From: Lepidodermella squamata
Taxonomy: Eukaryota; Gastrotricha
Direction: 5' to 3'
DNA length: 64,000 nt
Assembly (NCBI GenBank): GCA_047495785.1
Contig: JBLDXI010000019.1
Coordinates: forward strand, 1,612,001-1,676,000
In this document: positions 11,201 to 21,105 of the stretch, piece by piece
Layout: each line of letters begins with the position of its first letter
How positions within the stretch are numbered: position 1 is the first letter of the stretch
Program-made: the position numbers and the translations under genes
Notes under the pieces: model-generated
The model's database searches: none
Seen by the model: only the letters and a program-made list of their open reading frames with translations
Told to the model about the DNA's origin: nothing

Positions 11201-14200
11201 ATAGATAGAGACGGCTTCGACAATAACGTCTAATATTTACTGTCATCAATTAATTGAGAATTAGGAAAAACCAACCCAGAATGATACTGTGAATGCGTAT
11301 TCAAGTGAATAATACGCTGGCATCTGACTCTGTTGGTAATTTGCGCCGTAGAAGCAAATCGAGTTGCTCGGAAAGTCAGCTGCTTTATATGGCGGAGGAC
11401 CACCCCAGCCATAACCATTGGCACCGAAGCCAAGTACCTGCCCGGAGACAGGACGAACCATATCCAGGAGGTTCGAATTGCATTGGAAAGCTTGGTAAGT
11501 AGCATACACAGCAATGGCCTTGAACTCGTTCGCTTGGGAATCATCAAATTTGCGAAGGCACGTGTGCAATGATCAATTAACTCACCGACGCTCAGCGGGC
11601 AAGTACGCAACATATTGACATGCCGCTGGCTCAGGGCTCGATCGAAAATTTTAATGCAGGCAGCCCGCCCGTTCACTCCACCTACAGAAAGGAACTGTCC
11701 TATGGTAGGGCTGACCAAGCAAGTCGACGAAAGGATTCCACTACTGACAGGATGTCCCTCGATGTAGAATCGCAGCAGTCTTGTAACATGGTCAAAAGTG
11801 AAGCCAACATAGTATGGAACATTCTGGCTAAAGTCACATTAGAAAGTTTCTCTGCAAATCACAGTACTTACTCTTGAGAGTGAAGCTGTGCCCGTAATAG
11901 AAACTACTGATCCCCCGCAGCTAATGAGAACGTCATGGGAATTTGCAGTCCTGAACAAGTTGATACTCCAAGTGGAGTTCGTGCCATTGGTCAGGATCCC
12001 AAAGGTGCAAACTCCAGTCGAACATCCCACATGGTGGAAGAAGGAGAAGGACCTCGAAAGTCTGGTCAGCAGCGTAGTATTGTCAAATCTCAGCGATGCA
12101 GTCGTTGACAGCTGATAGGCCTTATTTGGGAATTGCGCCAGGCTAGTCAAAGTTGGCAAGCCAACAGCTGCAGCATTGAACCCATTTCCACTCTGATCCA
12201 CTAGACCAGTCAAGTCATCAAGATGGATCGAAGAGATTGGGCGCGGAAATTCAGCCCAAGGGCATCTCATGGCTGCGTAAATTTCAGATTTGGTCAAAAG
12301 GCGGTTGTACCACTGCATGCAGAACACTGAAATATCACCGAAACGATTGTCTTGACATGCTGCTTTGAACATCCCGATGAAGAACATGTCTGTAGCATGT
12401 CGTGGAATGTTGATGGTTGCGTAGAAATCAGTGTCGATTTCGCCGTTGTAGTACCATGTTAGCCTGTTTTTAGCCAACTCGAATGTCCAACCGATGTGAA
12501 CCCAAGTGTCGACAGGAAAGCCAGCAGGTTTGTTGCCGATATACGAATAGTCAGAAGCTGCAGATCCTGTTCGAAGCCATCGCCCGTTACTAGAAGAAAG
12601 AAAGAAAGAAAGAAAGAATGAAAGAAAATTCTAAGCATGAGCATTTTAAAACAGACACAAGCCAAATTTGCAGTCCTGGAAAAAAAATCGATGTACATCA
12701 TTTGAAAGAAAAGAAACTCACTCACCCCAAGCTGCTGTGTCCAAGGTATTGTCTGGCCAATTGACTATGTTACCTTCAAAGTACCCCGTCGCACTTTTGA
12801 CCCAAATGAAGAATGAGTGATCCGTCGCGGTGTTTAGAACAGGGTTGTGCGCAGCTCCATACATCATGCCATCCTCAACTTTTTGCACTCGCGATGCTCC
12901 ATTGACTCGCCCGAATGGGTCCGGGACAAACGTGATCGACTGGGAGTAGTAGATGTGGTTACCGTTTCCACTCATGTCCTGACCACGGCTGTAGATGTCG
13001 AAAAGCCATAGCCCGGCCGGGTTAAGTTCTCCCTCCATTATCGGCGTGATTTCGACATAGTCCACTGATTTTGCTGAGCCTAAATCAACCGTGACCGAAG
13101 CTGCCTGTGAAGCACTGGCTACGATCCGGCTACAAGTGTCCGCCCTGCCGTCAATCAACATCGAAACAGGTCGGTGAAATATAGTAAAGTTCGTGGAAAC
13201 TGATGCGCTGGCTTGACTGATCAAATCAGTCATGTAGGACCTAGCATCGACGTCGTAACAGCCCATTACTTCGAGCCGCATGCAACTCAGTGTGCTGAGA
13301 GCTTTTGGCCAGATGCGGATCCATCTGGCGACTATAGGATAGTCGAAGTAATTGGCGAGTGCTTGATTTACGTTAGTATTTCCAGCGAAATCGGTATTCC
13401 CTGCTATGTTTGTCACGTATCTCCAATTCGGGTCTGAATCAGACCGGAACAAAACCGAGTAGGTCGTCACCCACCAAGAGTTCGCAATGCAACCCTGAAA
13501 TTAGGTTTGTGAATAGGTTGTTATAAAATTTATTCCCAATTACTTGAATTATCACGCCTGTAACAATGCGGTTCCGTAAGAAGTCGACCTCAAGATAGGA
13601 ATCGAGACGGCTTGGTGCAAGCTCGGCCCACGATCCACGTTTCGAGTTGAGCCGGGCGTAAAATGGAAAGAAATTATAACCCACAGAATTTGAAGACATC
13701 TGGCTGTCATTCACGTCAAATGATTGAATGCCAAGTGGGACTAGGAAACAAAATCAGTCGATATTATTGCTCAGTTCGATCAAAATCAGTCGATAGAGAT
13801 CAGGAAAGGTTACCTCGGCAGAAGGAGTTGCAGCCAAACACCGAAATTCGCATGCACGGAAAGCCGTTCCACGTCACAGCCCAGAACCTTACAAAACGAG
13901 TGAGAAACGGCCGCCAAAGTCGGTTTGTGGCCACTGAAAGCCGGTCGGTATTTCCAGTGGAGATCTACATATCATGTGTTGAACAAAAGACTGTTATCAA
14001 TAAGAGGTTAGGATTCCTACTATATCCTGGCCATTCTGACCCTTGTAACGGAACCAGTTGACGCCAGCTGGATCTAAGCTGAATTCGAGACGATACGTTG
14101 TTACCCAATATTGAGCTGTATCTCCACCGGATGTTGCGACCTGAGAAACCCATCTAGGAAAGCCGAGGTCGACTTGAAGGTAGCAGTTGGTAGTGCATCC

Positions 14201-14880
14201 ACAGCCACACCAAGCATACTGCGTTGCGTTGACTCTCGCTGACCAGGGTTGCTGGACAAAAATTAAAGGATCCCGCCTTCAAAGGCTCCATCATAAGACT
14301 TGATGCTTACCTGTAAGTTGTTGGCGCAGGTTCCTGCAGCTGAAAAGGCCGATGTTGGCAGTTCGTTATTAACCAATCCGAACTCAAATTCAGTGTCACA
14401 GTTGACTGGTTGAATGTACGGCAGTTGCAAATCTCTCATATATATCGAATTGTTGATGCTTTTCATACTGCCCTTGCCGCGGCTTAACTGCGGGTAATTT
14501 TTGCCACTGGTTTTCAGCACCTTGACGTAGACATCTTTCGTCGGACTGTTTGTCATGTTGAATGCAGTGCCGTCGCCATATGCATCCAGAATATCGCAAC
14601 TTTTCGTCGCAGTGTCATGGACTGTTGTCAGGCAGTTGCGATTCGCTGAGCATACAGCCATACAATGCGATTTACCCACCACGGATGTCTCGACTGAGAG
14701 TCTGGAAAACAAATCAGATTATGAATACACAGTGTTACAGGCCTAACAACTCGCAAACCTATGAGCGGTGTAAGAGTCACCGGGAATTACCGTCACAAGA
14801 TTCTTCCCGGAATATGTCTTGAACACTTCGGCCGCATTTATTAGGCCAATCAGAAAAAACGAGAACGTCACCTTAATCAT
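8291..14880 (-). CDS. Secreted PAN / F5-8 type C / LamG multidomain protein, copy B (complete, 1705 aa)
   Basis: Nineteen exons: 14880-14759, 14701-14311, 14251-14021, 13964-13814, 13740-13544, 13494-12726, 12675-12657, 12589-11872, 11823-11586, 11532-11276, 10753-10694, 10630-10061, 10001-9846, 9786-9648, 9596-9277, 9220-9091, 9038-8811, 8759-8553, 8505-8291. They sum to 5118 nt in frame. Approximate layout: signal peptide 1-17; PAN/apple-like cysteine module 20-95; F5/8 C modules around 165-310 and 320-450; three LamG/concanavalin-like domains around 490-1170; then F5/8 C-like modules around 1180-1335, 1335-1490 and 1590-1705. No transmembrane segment is obvious, so it is probably secreted and may bind glycans or matrix. 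Intron 10 holds a 464-bp TIR element. Domain calls come from motif reading; exact module counts are uncertain. Confidence 0.9.
10767..11230. mobile_element. 464-bp MITE-like element in an intron of adhesion gene copy B
   Basis: The ends are inverted repeats: GTTATTTTCGAAGCCGTCT at the left, and the right end in reverse is GTTATTGTCGAAGCCGTCT. The equivalent intron in copy A (positions 184-233) is only about 50 bp and lacks it. Inside are many short inverted copies of a motif like AAAGTCGACTTTAT / AAGCCGAC. No ORF of note. Target duplication not clear. Confidence 0.75.
12594..12628. repeat. (GAAA)n microsatellite in an intron
   Basis: A run of AAAG units lies between the 19-nt exon and the next exon of the adhesion gene. 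On the minus strand it is a polypyrimidine tract directly before the acceptor. Confidence 0.85.
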
Positions 14881-15399
14881 TGTTTTTTTCGCTTTTCGCA
14901 ATGATGGGAATTTTCTGTTTTGCCGCATCTATCTTCTCACCTCGAAGCGCGGCGGTTATATCGATCAGATCAGCGCGCGTTCCGTCTGAAAATCGTCATT
15001 CCTTTTACAACACCATCTAGAAATTCGCACTTGGAAGTGCGAGGCGTTCATTGTGGTCTATGCATTAGAAGAAGTACTCACGCATATTCTCTCGGAAGGA
15101 ACTCGAAGAGGCTGTAGAGCAAAAATGATGGGGAAAATGGAAGGCAACTTCTCACACCTTTGTATTCAACTCTTAGCAACAAAACGTTGTTTTCGCCAAT
15201 AGCGTAATAGATAAACAAGGCAAAGGTTCAGCCCAGATTCAGAATTGCTAAGTTACAGTATCCGTTTGGTGTTACCCTAGATGCGCAACTATAAGCACGC
15301 TCATACGGCACGTGCCGTCTCAGCAACAAAACGCGTGTGTATTTACAACACGGCTATAGGTCTTATTTTTGAGTTTTCAAAATCAAGTTATATTTCAAA
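14881..15399. other. 5' flank of adhesion gene copy B
   Basis: The first ~320 bp resemble the 5' flank of copy A, including one copy of the ~210-bp unit that is doubled there. After about 15240 the similarity stops and sequence leading into a decayed transposon begins. No gene seen. Confidence 0.6.
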
Positions 15400-16135
15400 A
15401 TGAAGTGTGTCGTTTGCCCCGCTATATTTCATGACGGCCGTGGTTTAGCTAACCACCATCATTTTAAACATGATTTGAGCGCTGTTCATCAGGTACAAGA
15501 GATACGCGCAAATAATGCAAATATTGCTGAGCCAGAAGTCAACATCGTAGCGACTATTACTATCAACAGCAACGCCGCGGACCAGGTAACACCGAAAGCA
15601 GCTCGAATTAAGTTCTTGGAAGCGAGGCCTGTTGCAAACGGAAAATCGCAACAACATCAACAACAACAGTAGCAGCAGCGGGGAGTCTAGCGAGGAAGAG
15701 GCCGTAGTCGATGATGAGCTACCGGCAGAAGAGCCTTCCGATCCACAAGCCTACGTTATTTATTGGGGCCAACTCGGCGCTGAGGGTACCACCAAAGGCC
15801 AGCCGCTACTCTGCCACCTTAATTTTCACTGGCCTAGATCGCCTGCGTGTGTGCGAACGCTTGTTTGCTGATGGGACATTTAAGGTAGGTGGGCCGGTAA
15901 TCCTAATCCTAATCCCACTTACCTGTTTACTTTACAGATTGTCCCCATGCAGTTGTCGCGTACTAACAACGGCGCCGAGGGATTCAATTAAAAGCTAAAC
16001 AAACGAGCCAAAACACCGCATCAAAACGTTTGGCGGCTGATCGATCTGTTGAAGGAGGAGGAAAGCGAGGCCCAGGCCAAAGTGCTCCAGGCTGCCGTGC
16101 CCGGCCCTATCACGAAGCGCTCGAAGAAATACTAG
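15400..16135 (+). mobile_element. Decayed, internally deleted Mutator-like (MULE) transposase gene
   Basis: The N-terminal part has a C2H2-type motif (CVVC...HHHFKH, near 15406-15470). Further on, in another frame, comes LFADGTFK, then a 51-bp intron (GTAGGT..TTACAG), then IVPMQ. LFADGTFK-(intron)-IVP is a hallmark of the MULE transposase core. It runs on into RTNNGAEGFN and, after an in-frame stop, KLNKRAKTPHQNVWRLID, typical of the C-terminal part of such proteins. The catalytic middle between the DGTFK and TNN motifs is missing. Frameshifts, a stop and the deletion make it inactive. Outer boundaries of the element are not resolved. Confidence 0.65.
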
Positions 16136-16304
16136 GAAATTAACGTCAATTAATGCCGCTGCTGTTGAGGAATTCATGGCTGGTCACCGTAATCAAGACA
16201 CGGTTTACGCGGTCTTAGACAAACTTAGTGGTCTTATTCTAGGCATGAAACCCATGAAAGTCCAAAGGATAAAAACTCCATTTTTTTGGCGCACTTTTTT
16301 CGAA

Positions 16305-16827
16305 CAGAGTGGCTATTCGTACATATATATGTACGTCATTTTGGCTATTCGTACATATATATGTACGCGAAAATGGCTATTCGTACATATATTTTTGGAA
16401 AAAAATTGAACTGATGCCATGTGTACAATTTTTGAGATAACACGTTGAATTTTTTACTACAGATCGGAAATTGGGTGAATTTAGAACCCTGAAATTTTCA
16501 GCTCCGTGGGCACATCCCTAAGGAAACTAGAGGGGTAAATGATGAAGCGGTTTTAGGCCCATCCCGAAAGGTAGGTTTGTCCCAGCATGTCAATCTTTTT
16601 GGCACAACTTCTGCACAATTAGGCGCATCTTCCCCTAAATTCTCAAGTCTCTGTGAGCTACCGTTAAAATTCAGCATCGAATTCAATATCAGCGAAAAAT
16701 GAGCTGTAAATATGTACGAATAGCCATTTTCGCGTACATATATATGTACGAATAGCCAAAATGACGTACATATATATGTACGAATAGCCAAAATGGCGTA
16801 CATATGTATGTACGAATAGCCGCACTC
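16305..16827. mobile_element. 523-bp TIR element with 9-bp target duplication (MULE-type MITE)
   Basis: Long inverted arms (about 85-115 bp) consist of tandem units of GGCTATTCGTACATATATAT. The left arm has three units and the right arm has four. The flanks TTTTTCGAA (16296-16304 and 16828-16836) are a 9-bp direct repeat, the usual target duplication size of Mutator-like elements. The surrounding sequence is a copy of a dispersed repeat also found at 22545 and 38990, so the insertion is nested. No coding capacity. A decayed MULE gene ends about 170 bp to the left; a link is inference. Confidence 0.8.
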
Positions 16828-16836
16828 TTTTTCGAA

Positions 16837-17010
16837 ATTAGCATTTTTCACTGGTAAACCTTAAAGCCCAAATTCTCAGCAATTCTGATGACTATCAACC
16901 TATTTTTGATATCGTTCGACTCCTCGTTAATTGATCTTGAAAGCGAAATTAAAATCTCGAGATGCCAAAGTTTTTGCCAAACCCAACTTATCACTTATCA
17001 ACTTGTCGAT
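16837..17010 (-). repeat. Dispersed repeat R1, inverted copy (fragment)
   Basis: Read on the minus strand this segment matches repeats at 22545-22985 and 38990-39485, with shared words such as GAGTCGAACGATATCAAAAA and AGGTTGATAGTCATCAG. It is broken on its left by the 523-bp element, and a short part continues to the left of that element. No ORF. Confidence 0.7.
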
Positions 17011-17326
17011 TTGCCTTAAAAATTTGAAAATATTGAAAACTTGCCTTCAACCTTAAAATTATCGCGGCTTGATAGCCTACGATTCTAAACTGAAACACGT
17101 GTTTAATACTCCAGCGGAACGGGTGAAATAGTTAAGTGGAGTGGAGATTTTCCGGGATTAAAAATGTTAACGAACGAATTTCATCGGGAAAATATCGGCT
17201 TTTCTTTACTACTTCAACTATAAAATTTCCAATCAAAAAATTTGAATAATGTCTGCGAAAAAAATGCAAGTTAAGTTGATTAATATAATATATTGTGCTC
17301 ACGGCAATTAAAATTACAAGCCATCA

Positions 17327-19125
17327 TCACTGTTTACGAAGAGGTCTCTGGATGAGAATATTTCCAGCTGCTCGAGTCGGCGATAGCAGCTGCTCAAGGG
17401 CTCGATTTTTCGAGTAATCAAACGCAGTGAAGCCCGCGTGGTTTTTCAGCCCGAGATCCGCGCCAAATTTCAACAACACCTTGGCCATTTCGGCATCGCC
17501 ATTTTCAGCCGCCCACATCAGAGGCGACATCCTATTAGCATCGTGCTGCGAATTTACAACCATCGCGGCTATTTTCGAATTATTTATCGTCTCGAGCATT
17601 TTCCGAGCCGAAGTGACATCGCCCAATTTTACGTATTTCAACAGGTAGATTTTGTTAATTTGCAACGAAAGTCCTTGAATAATGTCCGGGAGCAACAGAC
17701 GGCATTTAGGATTAGGCTCGAAAATTAATGGCAATAAATTCGCTATCGATTTCGAGTGGCGACCAGCCGTCTGAATCGGACTTGGCAGGCCCTTCGCGAT
17801 TGAATTTAACACGTCGCCAGGGCAAGTTCCCGGGAATGGCACCTGAATTGTCATGAGTTGGTACAGCACACAGCCAATGGCCCAAATATCGGCAGTTCGG
17901 CCGTTTGTAGCCTTCAGGCTCCAGATTGTCGTGCATTTGAATTCGTTGTCGCTTTCTAGGGCGATTGCGTTCACTTCGGGTGGCTGGAATTGCCAATCGC
18001 CGACGTAGTAACTGCCGCCGTGAGCGAAACACCTTTAAAAACAAGGTCAAGAATATTCTTCAGAGTAAAAGGCAATTAATCAATTTTGATAAATTAAATT
18101 AAATTAAAAATTAATCTCCGGTTATTACATGGGCTACGATATATATATTCTACACCTTGAAACTTAAAAAAATCGAAATTCGAATTTGACCCGAATTTCT
18201 TCCGATTTTTTACAAATTCTAGATGAAGTTCATGAAAACAAATTTACTCCAGATGTTTTGTCATTCCGAAATTGCAGAGTTTGATCCTCTCCGGTTTTGG
18301 TCCCAGGATGAAGATATTCTGAAATATAGGAAGGCTTCAGTCATAGTGGACTTTTTATCCATAAAATTAGGACCTTTGGCCTAACGTCGCAGTGATAGAT
18401 AGGCGGCTTACAAGAGTGAAGAAACTCAACAGCCAAAGCGAGCTGAAATGCAAACCTCAGCGTTTGCTTTTCACTGAAAAATCCTTTCGTCTTGATTTTA
18501 TCGTTTAATCGATGCAATAGACTTTCTATCATTAGAATAAATTTGAATTATTTGAATAATTTTAAATAATTCAAAAATACCTCCAGGGCAATATTCAAAT
18601 TCCAGGACGATTTTACGACTATTTTTAACTGGAATAATTATTTTTTTAATTAAGAGTTGTCAAAAAATCAGTTTTAATACCTTCGAAAAAATCGAGCAAT
18701 TTAATCACGTGATCGTGGTTTGGAATATTTTTCAACTTCCGAACTTCCTCCAACGCGTTTTCATAATGGCAATGATGTTTGAAGCATCGCCCGATGAGAA
18801 AATTTAGTTTCCTAACAACAACAACCTGTCCATTCTCGCCGTGGTGTTTTACGAGGTAGACATTCGCGCATCTCGAGCATCGCCCACGGCCTATCAATTG
18901 CTTGTTGTACCAATCGAATCGACCTTCAACCAGCTTTCTAAGCTCCCTGTCCGAGCTTTTTGATCGAGGAGTTATTGGCCGAGGTGTCCTGGGCGTTGAA
19001 GGGGGTAAAACATTCGTCGGTGAATAGGGACGTGGGGTTCTTGGTGACGAGACCGCCAGCCTCGTAGTTCGAGGTGTTCGTATCGCATTTGCATGCCGCA
19101 AATCGTATAAATTTAGTGTAGCCAT
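17327..19125 (-). CDS. Pseudokinase-like protein with C-terminal ankyrin repeats (473 aa)
   Basis: Exons 19125-18681, 18628-18581, 18525-18374, 18318-18248, 18032-17327; all phases fit. Residues 1-65 are a Pro/Ser/Thr/Arg-rich tail with repeated TPRTPRP-like motifs. The kinase fold follows: a degenerate glycine loop GRGRCSRC (~80), beta-3 VVVVRK with Arg105 where Lys is usual, the catalytic loop HCDVRPKN (209-216; His-Cys-Asp, and Arg for Lys), NFG at 231-233 instead of DFG, then PPE and DIWAIG. Two ankyrin repeats (SPLMWAAENG, HAGFTAFDYS) lie near the C-terminus. Loss of the DFG Asp and the beta-3 Lys predicts little or no phosphotransfer, so a scaffold role is likely. Paralogues are at 4561-7989 (dead) and 29845-31649. 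Start: first ATG of the frame with a basic tail. Confidence 0.85.
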
Positions 19126-20160
19126 TATATAAAAATAAAAAAAATCACTCAAACGCCGTAAAAGTTTTTACTGTGAGTAGAGACCTTATCGATAGTAATA
19201 TTAATATGCTGAAAAAACTGTTTTGAGTGTCCCTCAATGGCGCGATCGCGACAAAAAACCAACCGTCTTTCTATAGGTGTGACCTGCGGCGACGCATTGA
19301 CCTATTTTTTTTATTACAGTGCAAAAGGAATATTGCCCTATATTTAATATGCCATAATTTTTTCATGTCACTCAAATTGATGAACGAGGCGGATAATATC
19401 CGTAATTAGCTTGTTAGTTGTGGTCTATTTTCAAGTCATTTCAAATTATTCAGTGACAACACCGTTTTCAATCATCGTGACCTTAAAAATTTAGTTCAAA
19501 TGTGTTGAATAGTTCCATGATTAGCTGGCAGTTGGGACTCGATACAATCAGGTGGTGCAAGTAATAATGACTCGAATACGTGGTGAAATATTTCGTGACT
19601 AACTATAGGATTTCCGATGAAATCAGTATTTTTGAACGTTCAACTTCTACAGGATTCACGTAGGTTGCAGGTCCGGTTTGTTAATCACGATGACAGCGGG
19701 CAATTTCCGTAATGGAAGGTGACCTAGAAGATATTAATAGCTTCAATTGACTGATTATCAGAAGCCACCCATACAGTTAAATGTTGGGTCTTACTTTTTG
19801 CGGAACTGAATTTTCATAATTAAACCGTCTAAAGATGCTTTTTGAAAATTGAGTAATTACAGTAAAATGTTCAGGTAAACGCCTAATCAGAACGTCTAGA
19901 ACTATGGCGCTCCCTTTCGCTAAAAAATATTTTTCCAAAAAACAAGCAACAAAGTTTTTTTTATACAAAACATGTTTATTTCTAAAATTCGAAATTCCTC
20001 GCCTATATTGAAGTAATTCATAAAAAATAATTTTCAAAGATAATATAATAGAAAATAGAAAATAGAGTAGAAATCGGCGACCAGCGTTGAAGACGGTTTA
20101 AACCGCTATAAAGTAGAATATAAGTTGAATATAATAAAATTTTCCATCTGCGGTGGAATG
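19126..20160. other. Intergenic, nothing recognised
   Basis: Lies between the start of the pseudokinase-like gene and the 3' end of the minus-strand RhoGAP gene. AT-rich with only short accidental ORFs. Confidence 0.6.
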
Positions 20161-21105
20161 TCAGCATTCTCGATCACTGGTAGCGTCGTTAGTCTCATCG
20201 GCGTCGATGAGATCGAAAATAGCCGCCGCTGAACTGTGACGACCGTCGAAAGCGCTCATGCAAGTCAGGCCACTTTCGTCAAAAATCACGCGGCTATTTT
20301 CGATAAGGAATTGAGTTACCTCAATCTGCTTATCGATTTCATTCAGTGATGAAGCTGAAGCTGTTAGAGCCGCTCCGCCGAATATATTCGGCGCCCAAAC
20401 TTTCGCCAGCGATTCGGCTGTCATTTTCGTCGCTGATTCCCGCTCTAACAGGTGACCAAGGTGGCCAAATAATTTCGCGCATAATTCCCGATTTTCGGCT
20501 GGAATTTTCGCAATGGCGGATTTAAGCGCTTGAATTTTGTTCGATTCATCGCTGCTTGATTTTTTGAAATTTTCCAACAGATTTTTTCGCCCGTTTTTAG
20601 TGACCAGCGGCTCGGGTAGAGAGCGGATGTATCGTTTTAAGGTGTCTGCAACGCAGCGAGCATCAGTGCGCATGTCGCTAGTTGGCATCGAGCCAATTTC
20701 GAAACAGGCTTGCAGCTGGTTAATCGCAGCGCATGAGCCTGATTTACGGTAGATGCCCTCCAACTCGGCGCTATCGGCCGCTTCGATTTTATCGATGCAC
20801 CACGCTACGATTTGGTCGCGTGACATTAAGCCGTGCGTGACGCTCGCTTTTCGACTCCGCCCACTCCCGGCGACTGAATCACTGCGTGCGTTGCGTAATA
20901 TCATCTTTCGAAATCGCTGATGATAACGCATCGGTTGGTCGCTGACGCTTCGGTTCAGTTCGTTGGCAGCACTCGAATTATTATTCATCATCGATCGATT
21001 TTTCTGCTTGAGTGAATTTATACCGTCGACGGTGATTTTCAGCATGTTGAACAAAGCTCCGCACTCGCGAAAGCGAATATTCGCGCCTTGATCGAGGCTT
21101 TCCAT
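20161..21105 (-). CDS. RhoGAP-domain protein, single exon (314 aa)
   Basis: GTPase-activating protein for Rho-family GTPases, expected in the cytoplasm. The RhoGAP domain spans about residues 92-290. The arginine finger is Arg120 in EGIYRKSG. Further family motifs are LKRYIRSLPEPLV (~157) and LAKVWAPNIF (~250). The first 90 residues are basic and Ser/Asn-rich with no recognised domain. No intron, unlike most neighbours. It is transcribed away from a second single-exon RhoGAP at 24535, suggesting an old inverted duplication; the two proteins are only distantly similar. All core residues I can see are present, so it is probably active. Confidence 0.85.
   Translation of the reverse strand: MESLDQGANIRFRECGALFNMLKITVDGINSLKQKNRSMMNNNSSAANELNRSVSDQPMRYHQRFRKMILRNARSDSVAGSGRSRKASVTHGLMSRDQIVAWCIDKIEAADSAELEGIYRKSGSCAAINQLQACFEIGSMPTSDMRTDARCVADTLKRYIRSLPEPLVTKNGRKNLLENFKKSSSDESNKIQALKSAIAKIPAENRELCAKLFGHLGHLLERESATKMTAESLAKVWAPNIFGGAALTASASSLNEIDKQIEVTQFLIENSRVIFDESGLTCMSAFDGRHSSAAAIFDLIDADETNDATSDREC

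Noticed and set aside
16305-16827. CRISPR-like array of regularly spaced repeats
   Set aside because: Units are inverted about a centre, flanked by a 9-bp target duplication and lie in animal DNA; this is a transposon with repeated TIR units.
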